Assembly (NCBI RefSeq): GCF_002443255.2
Contig: NW_019211456.1
Span: 22,685,061 to 22,749,060 of the forward strand
DNA length: 64,000 nucleotides
Reading direction: 5' to 3'
DNA from: Varroa destructor
Lineage: Eukaryota > Arthropoda > Arachnida > Mesostigmata > Varroidae
The position numbers and the translations under genes are program-made. Positions 36,901-50,050 of this stretch are shown in pieces; position 1 is the stretch's first letter; every line of letters starts with the position of its first letter. The notes beneath the pieces are model-generated. The model was given only the letters and a program-made list of their open reading frames with translations. It searched no databases and had not been told where the DNA came from.

Positions 36901-39900
36901 ATGCGTCCTTATATCGGCCATGTGATCCTTCAGCATTCAATTCGCATAGATCATTTACTCCAACTTCTATTATGGCAATGCCAACTGCAGCTACTGGCTG
37001 ACGCATACAAAAGTCACAGAAGAGTTTGTCAGGCGATCAACGAAAACGTGCGCAAACAGCAAACAGACGGAGCACAATCCAAAATAGGCGGGCACGATTG
37101 GTAACAAGAACTTAAAATAATGGAAAAAAATTGAGGGAAAGTTTGATCGGTGGGGTAAAGAAAAACGCGAATCAAAATAAAGCCAATTTAGTCAGCCGCC
37201 CTAACCAACGCTTATCGTTAATGTTAGCGCTTTTACTCGTTGGAGATTATTTGAAAGATTTTTATCACATTTTCCGTTCCTTCAAGAGCAGCTGGTTTAA
37301 CGTTTATTGCGAGAAAATGTAGGTGGCAAGACGTAGTACGCCAGGCCAGCAGTGATTGAGTCAGTGGTTCAAAGAGCTTTATTGGCTAAAGCCTTCTGTA
37401 GGCTTCATACAATCGTAAGTATCGCCATTGTCGCTTGGCCAAAAAGGAAAAAAAAAACGCAAAGTATCGCGTAGTTCGTCTGTTTTGCATGTGAGAGTTA
37501 GAAATTTACCGTTGGTAGTAGTGCATGAAGTTTATATAACTTTGTATATGAACGCGGACAAAGGGAATAACGACAGAAAGCAATCAATGATAATTGTTGA
37601 GCTCAGACGTCGTACATTTATATACATACACTCATTGACACAGAAAGACCAGAGCTTAGCTACAAACTCTGTATAAGTAGAATAATGTAACTTACTGAAA
37701 CTAGGCCTGTAAAAGTTATTGCTTATAAGTTGCACAGTTATTTTAGAATACCCAATATGTTTTTGGAATGGGAATATTCTACCATATATTTTACCAAAAA
37801 TGGCGCTATCTATTTTTAGGCAGCTCCATAGCTGAATTTATCAGAACAACGGAGCACGCGCTAGAGCGATGAACGCCAGCAAGTGATGATAAAAGGAAAG
37901 TCGACCGAAGGAATTGCGACCGCTATTTTTTGTCAGACGCTTTATTGCCAAATCAAACGATTGTGGTGCCGGTTTATGTTCAGCCCCAGAGCTTTACTGT
38001 TTGAAAAGTGTCGTGGCATAATTAAGAAAAGCATTTTCTTCCGGTATGATAATGAATCCGTGTACAGTTTCATCTATGCGAAGATCAATCTAAAAAATTC
38101 AACTTATCTCAAATAACGATTCCATTCGTAGAACTGCTAAGTCTTATGAATCGCCAGTAGCCACTTCCTAGAAGAATTTCCAAAGCAGTTGAGAGCAACT
38201 CGAAAAATAGTATGAAGAAATATTCGTTTATGACGTTGTTTCAGGACTCCAGACGCAGCCCCCTATTCCTCGTATGTACGTTTGAACGTAGCAGCATATT
38301 TTAAAGGTATTTGCTAGCCGTTCCAGCTTAACAAGCCAGATAAAATAGCTGTTGAACTTAATATTTGCCCAGTCACGAACGTGATTATTAATCATTATAT
38401 GTTTATAAAAACGGTATCTGACATCTTACTTTTTTGGAGATATCGCATTCTCCTGATGACATACTAAACATTACTGCATATATCTATCCGGCAAGCATAT
38501 TGAATAGCAAAGTACGGAAACACTGCATATAACCATATGCTCTAGGTCATCATTTCTGGTTTGATAATTTCCAGTCGACAAAGCCATACGTAATGTCAGC
38601 GGAACGGAGTTGGCTGTTATACATGGAGACTTGTTTTGGTTTATTAAACTCATATTGTATATGGAACGGCCGGCCAACGAAAACTAACGTTATATTACGA
38701 TGAATTGTCCTCCATGAGTATTCTCATCACAGAAATGCGCTGAGACTTTATCTCCATACCATCATTTTTTCCTGATTGACGATGCTAACACAGCCCCTTG
38801 TACGGGGCAAATTTGCGGTTGCATCTGGATAGAAGCATTCGGTTGCGGATAAACCGAGAGCTTTCAGAGCAGCGGCTGAACTTCACAATCGATGAGGTTG
38901 CAGCGATCAAATCTCTTTAGAGCGAACTGTAAAGGAGAGCGCCTATCGGACAACGTCCACTTGAATTGGATACGATCGAGTCAAAATAACATCGATGTCT
39001 CTTTACAGAGGTACGAAATAGAGATACCTAAGAGTGTCGCCCAGATTTCCTAGAAGAGATGGGCATTGCACGCAAAAAAATTTTTCATACACGCAAAACG
39101 TCGTTTTAAAGTTGATCTTTGCGCACGCTGTGTCAATCGTGGCCACTGAAATGTCGTTGCTCTCTGACTGGGAATATTTTTCAAATACAGTAACTCTGGC
39201 TCACGAATCTTTCCAGATCAAATCGATATGGCCAATCATTGGCGTTACTGTTGCCCTTTTTTTTTCTCTGGTGGAGTCGACTTCCAGTTGCCACTAGAAC
39301 TACTGTTGAGGATGTACCAACCCTTATCAGGATCCTCTATTCTCATCAAGTCCAGTCGAAACTAATAATATTGCTAAGCATTACAGGTATTGTATGATAC
39401 GTAAAACCTAACGTAGAGTCGGTTTAAAAAACTAAAAAATATCCTCTTACACGATAACATGTTCGTTTATTGAACACGCTTTCTGTCAGGAAAACAGGAC
39501 TAACATTGGAAATAAATTGCCCCCCTGCCCCTCACGAAGGCAGAGAGCTCTTCTAAATAAAGAGCGTGGTTACTCAACACAGACTCATAATATTCTAGAC
39601 AAATATACACAAGGAAACATATTAACGGATATCAGGATACCAACTTGGATCAGGAGACATCAGAATTTGGGCGCTCGCCAAACAAGCAGTATTTCGTATA
39701 ACAACTTTGTTGCACCTATACGTTCCTATGCCTTCCAGTGCGATTGGTTTACACCATGCAAATGTTTCCTGTTAAGTTAAATATCGTTCTTGTGTGGTCG
39801 TGCATCGTCGTGATGGTGCACTTTAGTCACTACAAAAAAAATCTTTCATGCCATTTGATTGACAGCGTTTTTTCATTGTGAACGCTTTGCTTGCATGTTT

Positions 39901-41274
39901 TTGAAGCCTCAACCTTAAAGCAAATAGGTATGATATTTGAAACAGACCTTACACTTACTGAAACCTAACCTTGTTGAAACAAACCATTGAAAACTGATAC
40001 ATCTTAAGATAACAATGCTTCTTTAGTCTTTTTCGTGCGTGGACGAATCTTGTGCATTAAGGTAATTGAGTCGAAATAACAAAACGATTATTTCTATCGA
40101 ACTAAAAGCTGGATCACAACGATTATCTTCTGGGTGCTTACTATACGTGTATGTCATGGAGCGATGTGCTGGCTCAAGAACACGTAAACACAGGCCCAAT
40201 TCAATGGACACGCGTACTTGATGGAAAGTAGGTGTCTACCCGCTATTGGAAAACAGACAGAGAGCCGCTAGCTAATTTCCCATGCAGAATATTTGTGTCA
40301 GACATAGGACTGGTTACAGCCGCTTCGTTGCAAATTTTTCCATTCTGCCCTATACAAAACTATTTTACATATTTTGTTTGAACTATTAGTTCAAGGACTT
40401 ATATCAATAACTGTAAAGTATTTTATAAGCTCGTCCGTGGCCTTTCAGTGATTTAACGTCAGCTTCGAGATATGCGGACAATTTGTGGCATAGTGATCTT
40501 ATTCTAAATGAGAATCATCTATTACGACCTTCACTGAGGCTTCGGCTTTAATAAATTAAAATTTGCACTTCTATAACTCTTCTACATTGGCACGCTGCGC
40601 TAATGTCCTCGCCGAAGACCAGTTAGTCCTGACTCGGTTAAAACCAATCTAGTGAAGGTTGAGGATCGCAACGATATTAACGCGAATCAAGGCATCAGAT
40701 GAACTGACATTTAGAACTAAGGTCATTTGAAACGAAAACGAAAAATCATAACCTTTCGTTATAACCAGTAATCAGTGGAATTTAAAACTTACAATTCCAA
40801 AACTTGAGATGTATTAAGGTCTAAATCAATTAATTTTAATATCTGGAATCTAGCCAAATTGGACAGCCTCTGCTACCTGACTTTTACCGTAAAACTAGGA
40901 AATATTTGCACGCGACATGTTATGGAGACGTGTAGCTGATTTACCCATTTTCTAAATTATGCTGTTCCTCTTATATTTCTCTTGTACGAAAGTCTATTCA
41001 TCACCATCCAAGAGTGATTTGACTGGTTATAGTAAGGAGCTAGGGTAGGTGGGTATCTCCGTCCATGGTTTGCCAAACCTAATTCAACTTTCAGCGCTCT
41101 GGTAAATTCCCATAGCACTCGTCGCCTGCTCTAATCTGCACCTCTCTCTTATACTGCGAGGTGTTTGTTTCGTTGCATTATGCCCCTCTGAGGCCCCCTT
41201 CATAAGAAGCTTCAATAACACTGCACGCCCTTAGCCACGCTAACGAATCGACTAAAGAAAGAAACGTTACTCAC
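33955..41274. other. Gene-poor A+T-rich stretch
   Basis: More than 7 kb without a convincing exon. Notable small items are a G-rich patch at about 34888-34914 and short A or T runs near 35870 and 36720. There is also a 26-codon open stretch ending at a GTAAGT donor near 37411 (includes VIESVVQRALLAKAFCRLHT) but without a pyrimidine-rich acceptor. It is probably long intron or intergenic DNA. Confidence 0.5.
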
Positions 41275-41400
41275 ACGGGTCATGTGGCGCGTGCCACCTT
41301 CTCCACAGGCGAACCAGTCACCTAGAGCTAGCAGTTGACGCCTTGATGTCTCTAACTTTATGGAAGGCGCTGACTGATTCGTGTCGCCTGTCGACGGCAT
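41275..41400 (-). CDS. Candidate exon, 42 codons from ATG to GTGAGT donor
   Basis: The frame begins at an ATG preceded immediately by an in-frame TGA, reads MPSTGDTNQSAPSIKLETSR, then QLLALGDWFACGEGG and more, and ends CGT|GTGAGT. It can serve as a first coding exon. Alternatively an acceptor inside it (GCCGTCGACAG, exon start 41387) gives entry phase 1, which matches the exit of the hydrophobic candidate at 41674-41774, with an intron of about 290 nt. That acceptor is pyrimidine-poor. Composition is normal for protein; the family is unknown. Confidence 0.3.
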
Positions 41401-41673
41401 TCAGATCTCCTAGTCACATTCGTTAGCATTTACTTATGCGAACATGGCACTGTGAAGCGAAAGTACAACGGCGATGAACACACGCTAACGTATGTACGAG
41501 GAGTACGGGTTAGTAAGAGATTGCCCACTTGCATGCGTTTACTACGATCCAAGAACAATCCTCATTAGGCATAAAGTGTAACACTTGCAGACTTCCGCTC
41601 AGTAGTGCGGACCGATATCGCATCCAGTCCGATGGATAGGCATAAAGGAAGAAATGTATTTTCGTTCTGATAC

Positions 41674-41774
41674 CAAAGTACGACGAAGAGAAGATAGGGA
41701 AGATCAGAAGCAGCCAGGTAATGACTAGCCGTAGGTCCATGTAGTAATACTCGAAAGAGTCGAATGGTATCACG
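41674..41774 (-). CDS. Candidate exon with a transmembrane segment
   Basis: The acceptor TCGCTACCTGATTCAG precedes 101 nt (one base, 33 codons, one base) ending at G|GTATCA. The peptide starts VIPFDSFEYYYMDL and continues with a hydrophobic helix (LRLVITWLLLIFPIFSSSYF). If the donor is not used, the frame runs on to a TAA near 41510, giving 87 codons. It is the most 5' of several hydrophobic minus-strand candidates. I do not recognise the family. Confidence 0.3.
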
Positions 41775-42133
41775 CTGAATCAGGTAGCGACAGCGGCAGC
41801 AGCCGCATTAGGCCTGGACGAACGACAGCCTCAGCTTGCCTGCTGCCCCTCTGCGCTGTTAAGCCTAGACAAGCTCAAAGACGACGACTATGATGGGAAA
41901 GCTAGACATCCGCCCAGTCACCTGGCCAAGGCAGCGTGGAGCAAGGAAGTTCAGGAGTCGTGCTAACTGGAGAAGTCCTGCTGTGAGAGAATAAGCCTGG
42001 AGAGAAGCCCTGCGAGGTTCAATAATAACCCATCGATCTTTGGTCGGGCCACGTTAGACCCGAACACCAGATGACATACTATCAGAAAACCACGCTGAGT
42101 GTGCAGGACAACAAAGGCCGAAAGCGAAAACAG
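41775..42133. other. GC/CpG-rich block, possible first exon or promoter
   Basis: This block is visibly richer in C+G and CpG than its flanks. On the plus strand one frame is open from about 41740 to 41968 (includes ALGLDERQPQLACCPSALLS). Later an ATG at 42071 starts MTYYQKTTLSVQDNKGRKRK and meets a donor-like CAG|GTAGCA after codon 21. It could be 5' UTR plus first exon of a plus-strand gene, or a compositional island next to the minus-strand exon at 41674-41774. Confidence 0.22.
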
Positions 42134-43744
42134 GTAGCAGCAGGTCCTTTGATTTTGCTAAGCAAGAACAGTAGTAACAGCAGAAGGAACTGGCAAAGTG
42201 GGTGCGAGATAGGTTACACGTATTGCAACACCGACGACATAGCTGTAACTGAGTAATATAAGAGGCCCAACTTCAATCTCAAGTGATTTTTTAGTGATAA
42301 TTACACAATACAATAAAATCAAAGAGTATTAACAGACTAAATCAAATGGAAGTATGTGCTTTATTGCAACGGTTGACTGTTGAACTTCCGTCGTGGCAAG
42401 GTAATTAATTGCCCAACCAAGGACCGGCTAGTTTCAAATGCTAGATTTTAGTAGCAGATTATTATATAAGTTGGTTTTATAGTGTATTCCTCGGGTTCAG
42501 GGAAAGACAAGGCAGGAAAAGCCCACAAGCAGCCATTTGGCCAACTTACTAAAAACTAATAGGAAACACCCTGCTTTTTCACATGTACAGCCAATAGATT
42601 TCCAATAGAAATTTTAATAATATATATGATACAATATCGTTGGTAAATTGGCATCTTAATAATATTACGTTTTTCATTGAATTCTCGTTTTTGAAAGGCA
42701 TCTGTCTGTAGGAAGTTTATATGACCTCCCCACAACAAATACAATTTCCAACATCTCTCGCCGACCATTTATGTGTTTATGTTCAGTGGTAGCAGTAAAG
42801 TCCAATAGAACAACTAGACAGGTCAGTAGATTTGAAACAACTGGGAAGTAACGACAAATAAATTTATTCTGTTTCCCAGCGTAACAATAAGTAAATCGGT
42901 TAATCGGCCTCTGTACAATGTTTGTGTTTTGATAAGTGTAAATGTCATGCAAAGTAAGTGATGGTTATCTATGTGCCGTGTAAATTCTACCCCCTTAACC
43001 GTTAGGATCGCGGACGAGATATAATGAAGTTAAACTAGAAAAACTTACATTTTGAAAATATCTTGTTTTAAATATCAGAGACTCGAACTAAAATAACACA
43101 TCAAAAACTTATGGGATCGTTCGAGATGTATTTATCCGCGTAAGGCGTGCGGCTTCGACTTTGGGAAATCATGCGTTCGACATATTCGATACATAAGTGT
43201 TGGAAGATAAAAAAAAAAAGAAAGCAATTATTTCCGACCATGCTATGGTTCCAATGCTACTGGGTTAACATAACCCAAGTAAATCTGTAATATATAAAAA
43301 GTAATAGAATAGGTATTTATTTTTTTGCTGCAGCTTCCATTGCTTAGTTTCAAGTGATCAGCACCCGCTGTCCTTCGTTTCAATGTGTTAGAGACGTCCC
43401 ATAGAACACTGATCTGGCAACAAGGATCTCAGTGACTCAGCGGGATTGCCATCAAGCGGCTAGGGACTATGCGGTACTTGTAAAAGCGACGAATCTCACC
43501 TTGTTACTGCCAGCATACCCTCATCTGGTCTGCATTTTTACACAGACCACGTTTCTCGTGTACTACTCAGCACTTCAGATTTCAAACACGTCTCACAATG
43601 CCGCATTAACACAGGAGGAAGCATGGATAGAAAGCGAAAGAACACGCGCACGCAATGAATTCAAGAAGGCTCATTGACTCAAACAAATCGATGACTAATT
43701 CCTAATACTCGTACGCGGTTCAGCACGGTTTTTATTATTTTCAG

Positions 43745-43820
43745 AGTTTCATTCAACACGGCTATCAGCGTCAATAGTAAGCATTGGTAGGAAGCAAACA
43801 TTTATGCCGTCAGAAAATTG
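43745..43820 (+). CDS. Candidate internal exon, 24 codons
   Basis: The acceptor TTTTTATTATTTTCAG is strong and the donor TTG|GTGAGT is near consensus. One frame runs through (two bases, 24 codons, two bases) and reads FHSTRLSASIVSIGRKQTFM then PSEN. An alternative donor GTAAGC inside it would give a 32-nt exon. The peptide is short and unrecognised. Confidence 0.24.
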
Positions 43821-44554
43821 GTGAGTCTAATAAAAGACTTTAATTAGTTAGCATTTTTGAGGATTAGTCATCTATCAATGCCCCAAGCGTCTGAGTGTCT
43901 ATCAATGGAAACTTCAACCATGTAATGTCCGAAGCGATATTGCATAGATGACAGTCTATTGTTTCTATGTGGGGTCGTCCATTTACAATTCTGGGGCTCG
44001 CTGCCTATTGATAAGGGATTATCAGTTCCGATACTTCTTTAGCGTTTCGCGCTATGTAATCAATGGTAGTTATCAGTTTGCATCAAGCAAACTACCTAGA
44101 TAGCCATGGTACAATGGCAGATCCCTGATCACGTCTGTGAACCATTATCGTTATCAGGAGACCAGCACATCTCACAAAGCTGCTCTATTTTATACGTGTA
44201 TTTATGTTCTCAAAGTGACGGGGTAATACATTAAAGTGTCGTCACACTGTATAATGTGAACGTGTCCTACTACCGATGCTGCGTACAATATTTAAATCTT
44301 CTGTTTTATCTAGTGTTAATTAGCTTTATTGTGCCATCCGCCTGGAAAGGGAAATAAGTACGAATCGAAAATAAATCGAAATCTTACAACACCTATGGAA
44401 AGTACAATTGCGAAACTAGTTTTCTTTTGTTTTTGCTGCATTAGCGAGGGCGTCGACATTTAACGTTCGAGATAATTAGCGTCAGTAGATAGATTTGCTA
44501 ACTATTATAGTTTCCGCGGTCTACATGTAATATCCACCGTGCATCCCTCACCTA

Positions 44555-44568
44555 CCCCCCCCCCCCCC
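44555..44568. repeat. C14 homopolymer
   Basis: Fourteen cytosines in a row, likely to vary in length. Confidence 0.95.
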
Positions 44569-45061
44569 ACATTCAAGTGCGGATAAAATTTGCCGGTTTC
44601 AAAAAATCCGAGGGTAGTTTGTTTAATGGATAAGAAAGCTCAGATCGCATATGTCCAATATGTTCTCTTTTCTTTTAGCTCTCAGATACACTTGAGACAT
44701 CTGTTACGTTTGAAGTACAACACTAATATAGCAATCGAGATATTCCGTAAACCAGCAAATACTGCAGATTAAAGCATGCTGAATCTCTTGGTTATTCGAT
44801 ATTACAAAGTATATGTTTGTAAGTTATTTTTGGTAGCTGCACTAGAGTCTTGGAGACAAAACATTAAAGGACAAACACTCAAATGGTATACATATAGGGG
44901 CACGATTCGACGATCACCAGTCTCCTCTGAACAACCGCATTGCGAAAAAGATTGATTATTATTTGTACTCAGGTTTCGTACATCTTAAGCGGATATATTT
45001 ATAGCCAGATTGTTATTTGATCAGTAAGAAAGGCTCAGGTAATGCAAGTTTTTGATATTTC

Positions 45062-45078
45062 GGGGGGGGGGGGGGGGG
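45062..45078. repeat. G17 homopolymer
   Basis: Seventeen guanines, the longest G run in the window. Lengths of such runs are often wrong in assemblies. Confidence 0.95.
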
Positions 45079-46357
45079 TAGTGCGCATGGAAATTTGAGA
45101 TGATGCCAATCTCAATCTAAACGTCAGCATCCCTTTCTTTCCGTTACAACTTAAACTTGACCAATTTCTTATTCCAAAGTTATTTTACTTGTGTCTCAGT
45201 TCTGGACCATTTGCTGAATATTGGCCTGCAACGTTCCGCTTGCAATACGCAGAGGCTGACAAGCATCTGGACAGAAAACTCTCAGACTTTCGGTCGTAAT
45301 TCACGCATACCGCGAATCACAATGTTTAGCTGATTAAAATTGTCAAGCCATCTGATTCATACCATTCTAACTCGAACGTATGATATCGACCCAACGTATT
45401 GATCTACTCATTATCGAATTCTGTCAGGTATAGGCAGATAATACCTTCAGGAGAGCTCACAATATCTACTAGAATATATTATTATCATAATTGTTATTCA
45501 GTAAAGAGTGCGGATGCCACTTTAATTCGTTGCTGATTACAAGTTCCTAGCTTCTTTCTGTGAGATGTGCTTAATGAGAACCAGCAGTCTATTAAAGCTC
45601 GGACGAAAAAGAAAATTTAAGTCGCGCCGTTCCTTTTTAGTTCGTCTCGGGCCTTAATGGTTCCTACCTAATACACAGAGAAAACATTTAAATTATGAAA
45701 CATTAGTCATATTTTTAACGTCCTCATCGCTAAACCAGTTGTCAACCTGAACGGCCGGCTCCCAGCACGAAATGAAGCGTGTCTACGCTTGGATTCGAAC
45801 CTGAGCCATTACTCATTTCTCAAGTTTAACAGTTTTTATTTTAAATTCAAACATGTTACTCACTGGGACAACTTGCCAGTTCAAACTCGCGCGCCTATCC
45901 ATGAGCTGTCTAGCGGACCAATTCGAGATGGTAAGGTACGAGGTCACATCTATTCGCGTGTACAACTCATAGGCATAACAACAAAAAAAAGCAGCATAAC
46001 AAGTGTACAAATAAAAGAAGAAACCATTTCAATAGCAATGGTTAGGACAAAAAGAAGTGAATCAGTATAGTTTGGCCGTTAAGAAAATTTGTTCGCTAGG
46101 CCGAATTCGGTCGAGAGGGGCACGAACACGAACGTTGCGCTAATTGTAATATGGATATGGGTTCTGATCCTCTGGTCTTTATGAACATTGAAGGCTACGC
46201 CTACAAAACAAGCATTATTTCTATCGAACGTCTGCGGAGTGGATGTAAAATACTGGACCATTGAGAGGCAAGAGCCGGACAACGCACCGCACACAAGCCA
46301 AGTAACTTTCCACGAACGATAAAACTGTTTACTGATTACGCAGTCAATCATTTGTTC

Positions 46358-46375
46358 AATAATAATAATAATAAT
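46358..46375. repeat. (AAT)6 microsatellite
   Basis: Six perfect AAT units. Confidence 0.95.
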
Positions 46376-49300
46376 ACTATTATCTCAATTCTGGAAGTTG
46401 CTAACCCACAATTCGCACCTTAATGAAGAACTACAAATGGAGCATTTTTACGAGACAAACCACGGAAACGTCAATCGGTTATCCATGTCAGTTACGGTCC
46501 GTTAGCTACATAGGTATTACAAATATGGCAATAGCCATCGATTCCAGTACCTGTTCTCTGAATACGCTACCATTAAGTAATGTTCTATGCGGTGTCCTTT
46601 TGGATTTTTGTTGTATCGAAGTGTTGTGCCGCCAACGTTTTTAAACAAGAATAACTCATTTATTGAGCATTAAACACTATTAGTCGACTATTCTATGTCT
46701 AACAGTAGTTATACGCATAAATACGCGCCTCACGGTTGCGAAATGCATGCCGTTTATCAGGTCACCTAAATAATTATTACGAGGCCTATGTGGGCCTACT
46801 TTCCGCGCGGTACTATTCTTTACGGTCGTTGAGTACTGCCCTCGATTTCGTCGTTGAATGCAAAAGCATTCAATATCGTTGACGATGCTGATTCGAAAAG
46901 TGGTACATTGTATCCATCTCTTTACGATGATGTTACTTTGGCAGCCAACAGCTCTACTCAGCTGTCCCCCATAGTCCAGCTCTAGACACATATCGTTCAA
47001 TAATTGTCTGGCGGCCCGCGTGGCCGTTTTCCAGACTTTTCTCAGTTATAGAGGTTGCGTAAGATTTCGACTAAATGAGAGCGTAGTTTGTCTTTTGCAT
47101 CTGCTGCCTTCAATAAACACCAATCGATACACATAGAGTGAAACGCAGCGAATTTCTAAGACGCCACACGGTGCGTCCGTACGTATTTCGGCCTAAAAAT
47201 CCACTCATTTACTGAGCCAGAGGCCGACATGTCACATATTAGTTAGCAACGATAAATACGGTAATAAGTAGGAGTTCGGTAAGCATTCTCGGATGGCAGC
47301 CACCGTGAAATTCATTTCGATCTGCTACGTAAGACTTGTAAGAATTGTTCTAATTAGTAATGGGCATAATTATATCCGTTGCTGTTTAACTGATTTATGT
47401 TATCTGTGTGTCACTGTTCAATAGGTATCCCACTTCGATCATCTTCGTCGAGAGAAATCTCGACAAGCCTCGTTCAGACTCCTCGATCCATTATCCGATA
47501 CATAGCGCTACACATTCCATTCGTCATTGTAACTTTGATTTCGAAGCATTGCGACCCACCCACGAACTATCATTTACCAGAGCCTAAGAAAATCCCTATT
47601 GCCCTACGCTAAAAACCTGTTACGTATTTACACAACGCGCTCATAAACGTTCGTCTATTGTGCAAGTGACATTACCGTTCGCTTGGCATTGATTGGACGG
47701 CATTGATGTACTATCAGGATCATTTAGTCTTTTGACCTCTATCGACGCAATAATTAACCTCTAGGTAACATTTTCTTCGAAGTCAGCCAACTTGCAAATC
47801 GCGATAGTATAATGACTCTATTATTTCGATGTGATTCATTTCAATTGTGCCATCGTCTCACGTCGATGGACAGTGGCCAAACGGCTCAGTAGCCGTGGGT
47901 ATTTTTCGTAGACATCAGAGACGGTATCAACAGTAACCGACCGCATTGGTCCGCACACGCTAGTTAGACGTTAACTGAACAGAGGTGCACCTGCCATATC
48001 TTAAACAAAACAGAATAAACATGCAAGCGGAAGAACGACAGCCAAAACAGTTGCGCCTTCAAATCTGTCGTGTCACTAGGAGCACGGTCAATGGTGGCCG
48101 GACCACGTGCTCGTACACTGCTGCCCTTCAATGATATCAGAAACTCTAATGCGTATCGGCGAGGCAGAGAAAACAGCCAGGAGTGTGCGGTTCACTACGA
48201 GCTTCTTTTGTTGGCCTATCGTATACTGCCAAGCGTACATACAGTCTGTCAATAGGTCACGCATAGAGGTATTAGGCAGATGGTTATGAGGCATGGCAAA
48301 AAGTGACCAGACAAGCTCTGGGCTGATGTGGACTGAAGTGTTATATATAGGGTGATGTGTCTAAGTAAAGATGCGACGTCGTTTGTTAACTAACGTTAAC
48401 TAAACGCAGATATTTAGATGAAATGTTTAGCATGTATCTGCAAGGACATCTGTAAGGGACGTGTTTATTTAATGTAATCAATGTAAACAAGTGTAATACT
48501 CTAGTTCTGGTCGTAAATGGAAATTTCTTTGTACACTTTTTTTAGAAACGATAATAAGAGTGAAGGCGAAAGATTTGTTTAATAGCGTTTGTTAAGTCCG
48601 AAGTATTCAAATATAAGCTATAGAATAATAAGATAAACCACCAGAAGACAAAGTCCGACAACACGCTCACACGGTCAGTCATTAACTCGTTTGTATTAGA
48701 TTATGTGTTTTCTGTTATTCGCCAAGATGTTTATCTCCGGTTTCGTCCCCTTTGACAGTTATACTCTTGTCTCGAAAAACGTACTACTGCAAGACGTCTT
48801 TTTTGCTTGGTCCTTAGATACGGCCTGAAAGTTTAGTCTTGCGTATAATTCAGATATCTTTTAACCAGCGATAATTACGACAGCTGATTTTTTTGGCATC
48901 TCTGAAAAGCAGTTTTTCGTTGGAGAACAATCGAAGATGACACATAGCGAGATACCAAAGTCGTCAGAAATACACCTTTGAATCTGCTGGATTATCCGTG
49001 AAATCCCACAAAATTGTTTTTTTTTGGAGGTTTTCCTTCCTACTACATAGAGACGGGCTTCTTTAGCATCTGCCCAGTGAATTCTAACTCGTCAATTAAA
49101 AAAGCTCTTACAGCATATATAATTATGGACGGTGATGACGAATCCCTTGCGCCGATCACAGCAAAAAAGCACGGAAATTTGCCAGTTGCGTTGCTCTAAT
49201 CGTCCCTCTATTTTTTCTATTGTGTAAATTTATTATATGTTTTAGGAGATCGCAGAAACGTCATATGCCCAAGTTGTAGTTATATAATTATTTAAATATG

Positions 49301-49986
49301 TGCACTATCGGGACCGTTAGCAGAAACCGAAGCACTGACTACTAAGATTTTATTATGAACTACAAGAAAAATGAGCATGAACCGGTGCTGAAAAAATCGG
49401 ATTTTTCGATTCCCTTCTCCTTATTCTATGTCCGGTTGTCGAAATAATCTCTGCTCTATTTCAATCAACATTTCCATCCAGGATTTTTGAAAAATTTCAA
49501 GTAAAGACAGATATCAAAAGACCGAAAACGATCTGCACACAGCAACATCTACAATTACGGTTATCGTTGCATTGTAATGACAAACTGGGTTGGCGAACGG
49601 TCACACACCGGCAGCTAAAAGACTAGTGACTAAATTCGTAGGGGTGCGGTCGGCAAAAGTCAGTCGCATTCGTGCATGTCCACTCTTTGAATAGATAGAA
49701 TATTAGGTCACGTAACAGAAATCAAATTATTATTGTATAATATAAATAATTTGTACTTATTTATTTTTGTTTGAACATTACCTGTACTACGCAATATGTA
49801 TCCGTGTCCCGTCATCTAATACTCTAATCTGAATACCCCATTTCCTAAATTTCGATCCTGCGACCATGATCGCCGTCGCTAGCTTGATAATAATTAATTC
49901 TCGATATCTAAAAAAAAATTGGAGATGACGAAAAACGAAACTGAATGTGAGTGCTTAAACTCTTTTTTATCGCGTAATTGTTACAT

Positions 49987-49996
49987 ACAATTAATT

Positions 49997-50040
<44 letters not shown>

Positions 50041-50050
50041 AATTAATTGT
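49987..50050. repeat. Perfect 64-nt palindrome around (AT)16
   Basis: ACAATTAATTAAAATT at 49987-50002 is mirrored exactly by its reverse complement at 50035-50050. The 32 nt between are sixteen AT units, themselves self-complementary. The whole is a spacer-free inverted repeat able to extrude a cruciform, and symmetry ends sharply at both sides. Open frames crossing it (Ile-Tyr repeats) are artefacts. Confidence 0.95.

Noticed and set aside
43127..43195. tRNA-like pattern with GCGTTCGACAT
   Set aside because: The A box is poor and acceptor-stem pairing is absent.
45791..45801. Perfect tRNA B-box-like sequence (GGTTCGAATCC on the minus strand), next to a small AAGCGT/ACGCTT hairpin
   Set aside because: No matching A box upstream, and the flanks do not fold into T and acceptor stems, so it is not a tRNA. 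A SINE fragment is possible but unsupported.
46079..46351. 90-codon ATG ORF on the minus strand
   Set aside because: Reads fairly like protein but has no splice pair or domain, and is near the length expected by chance.
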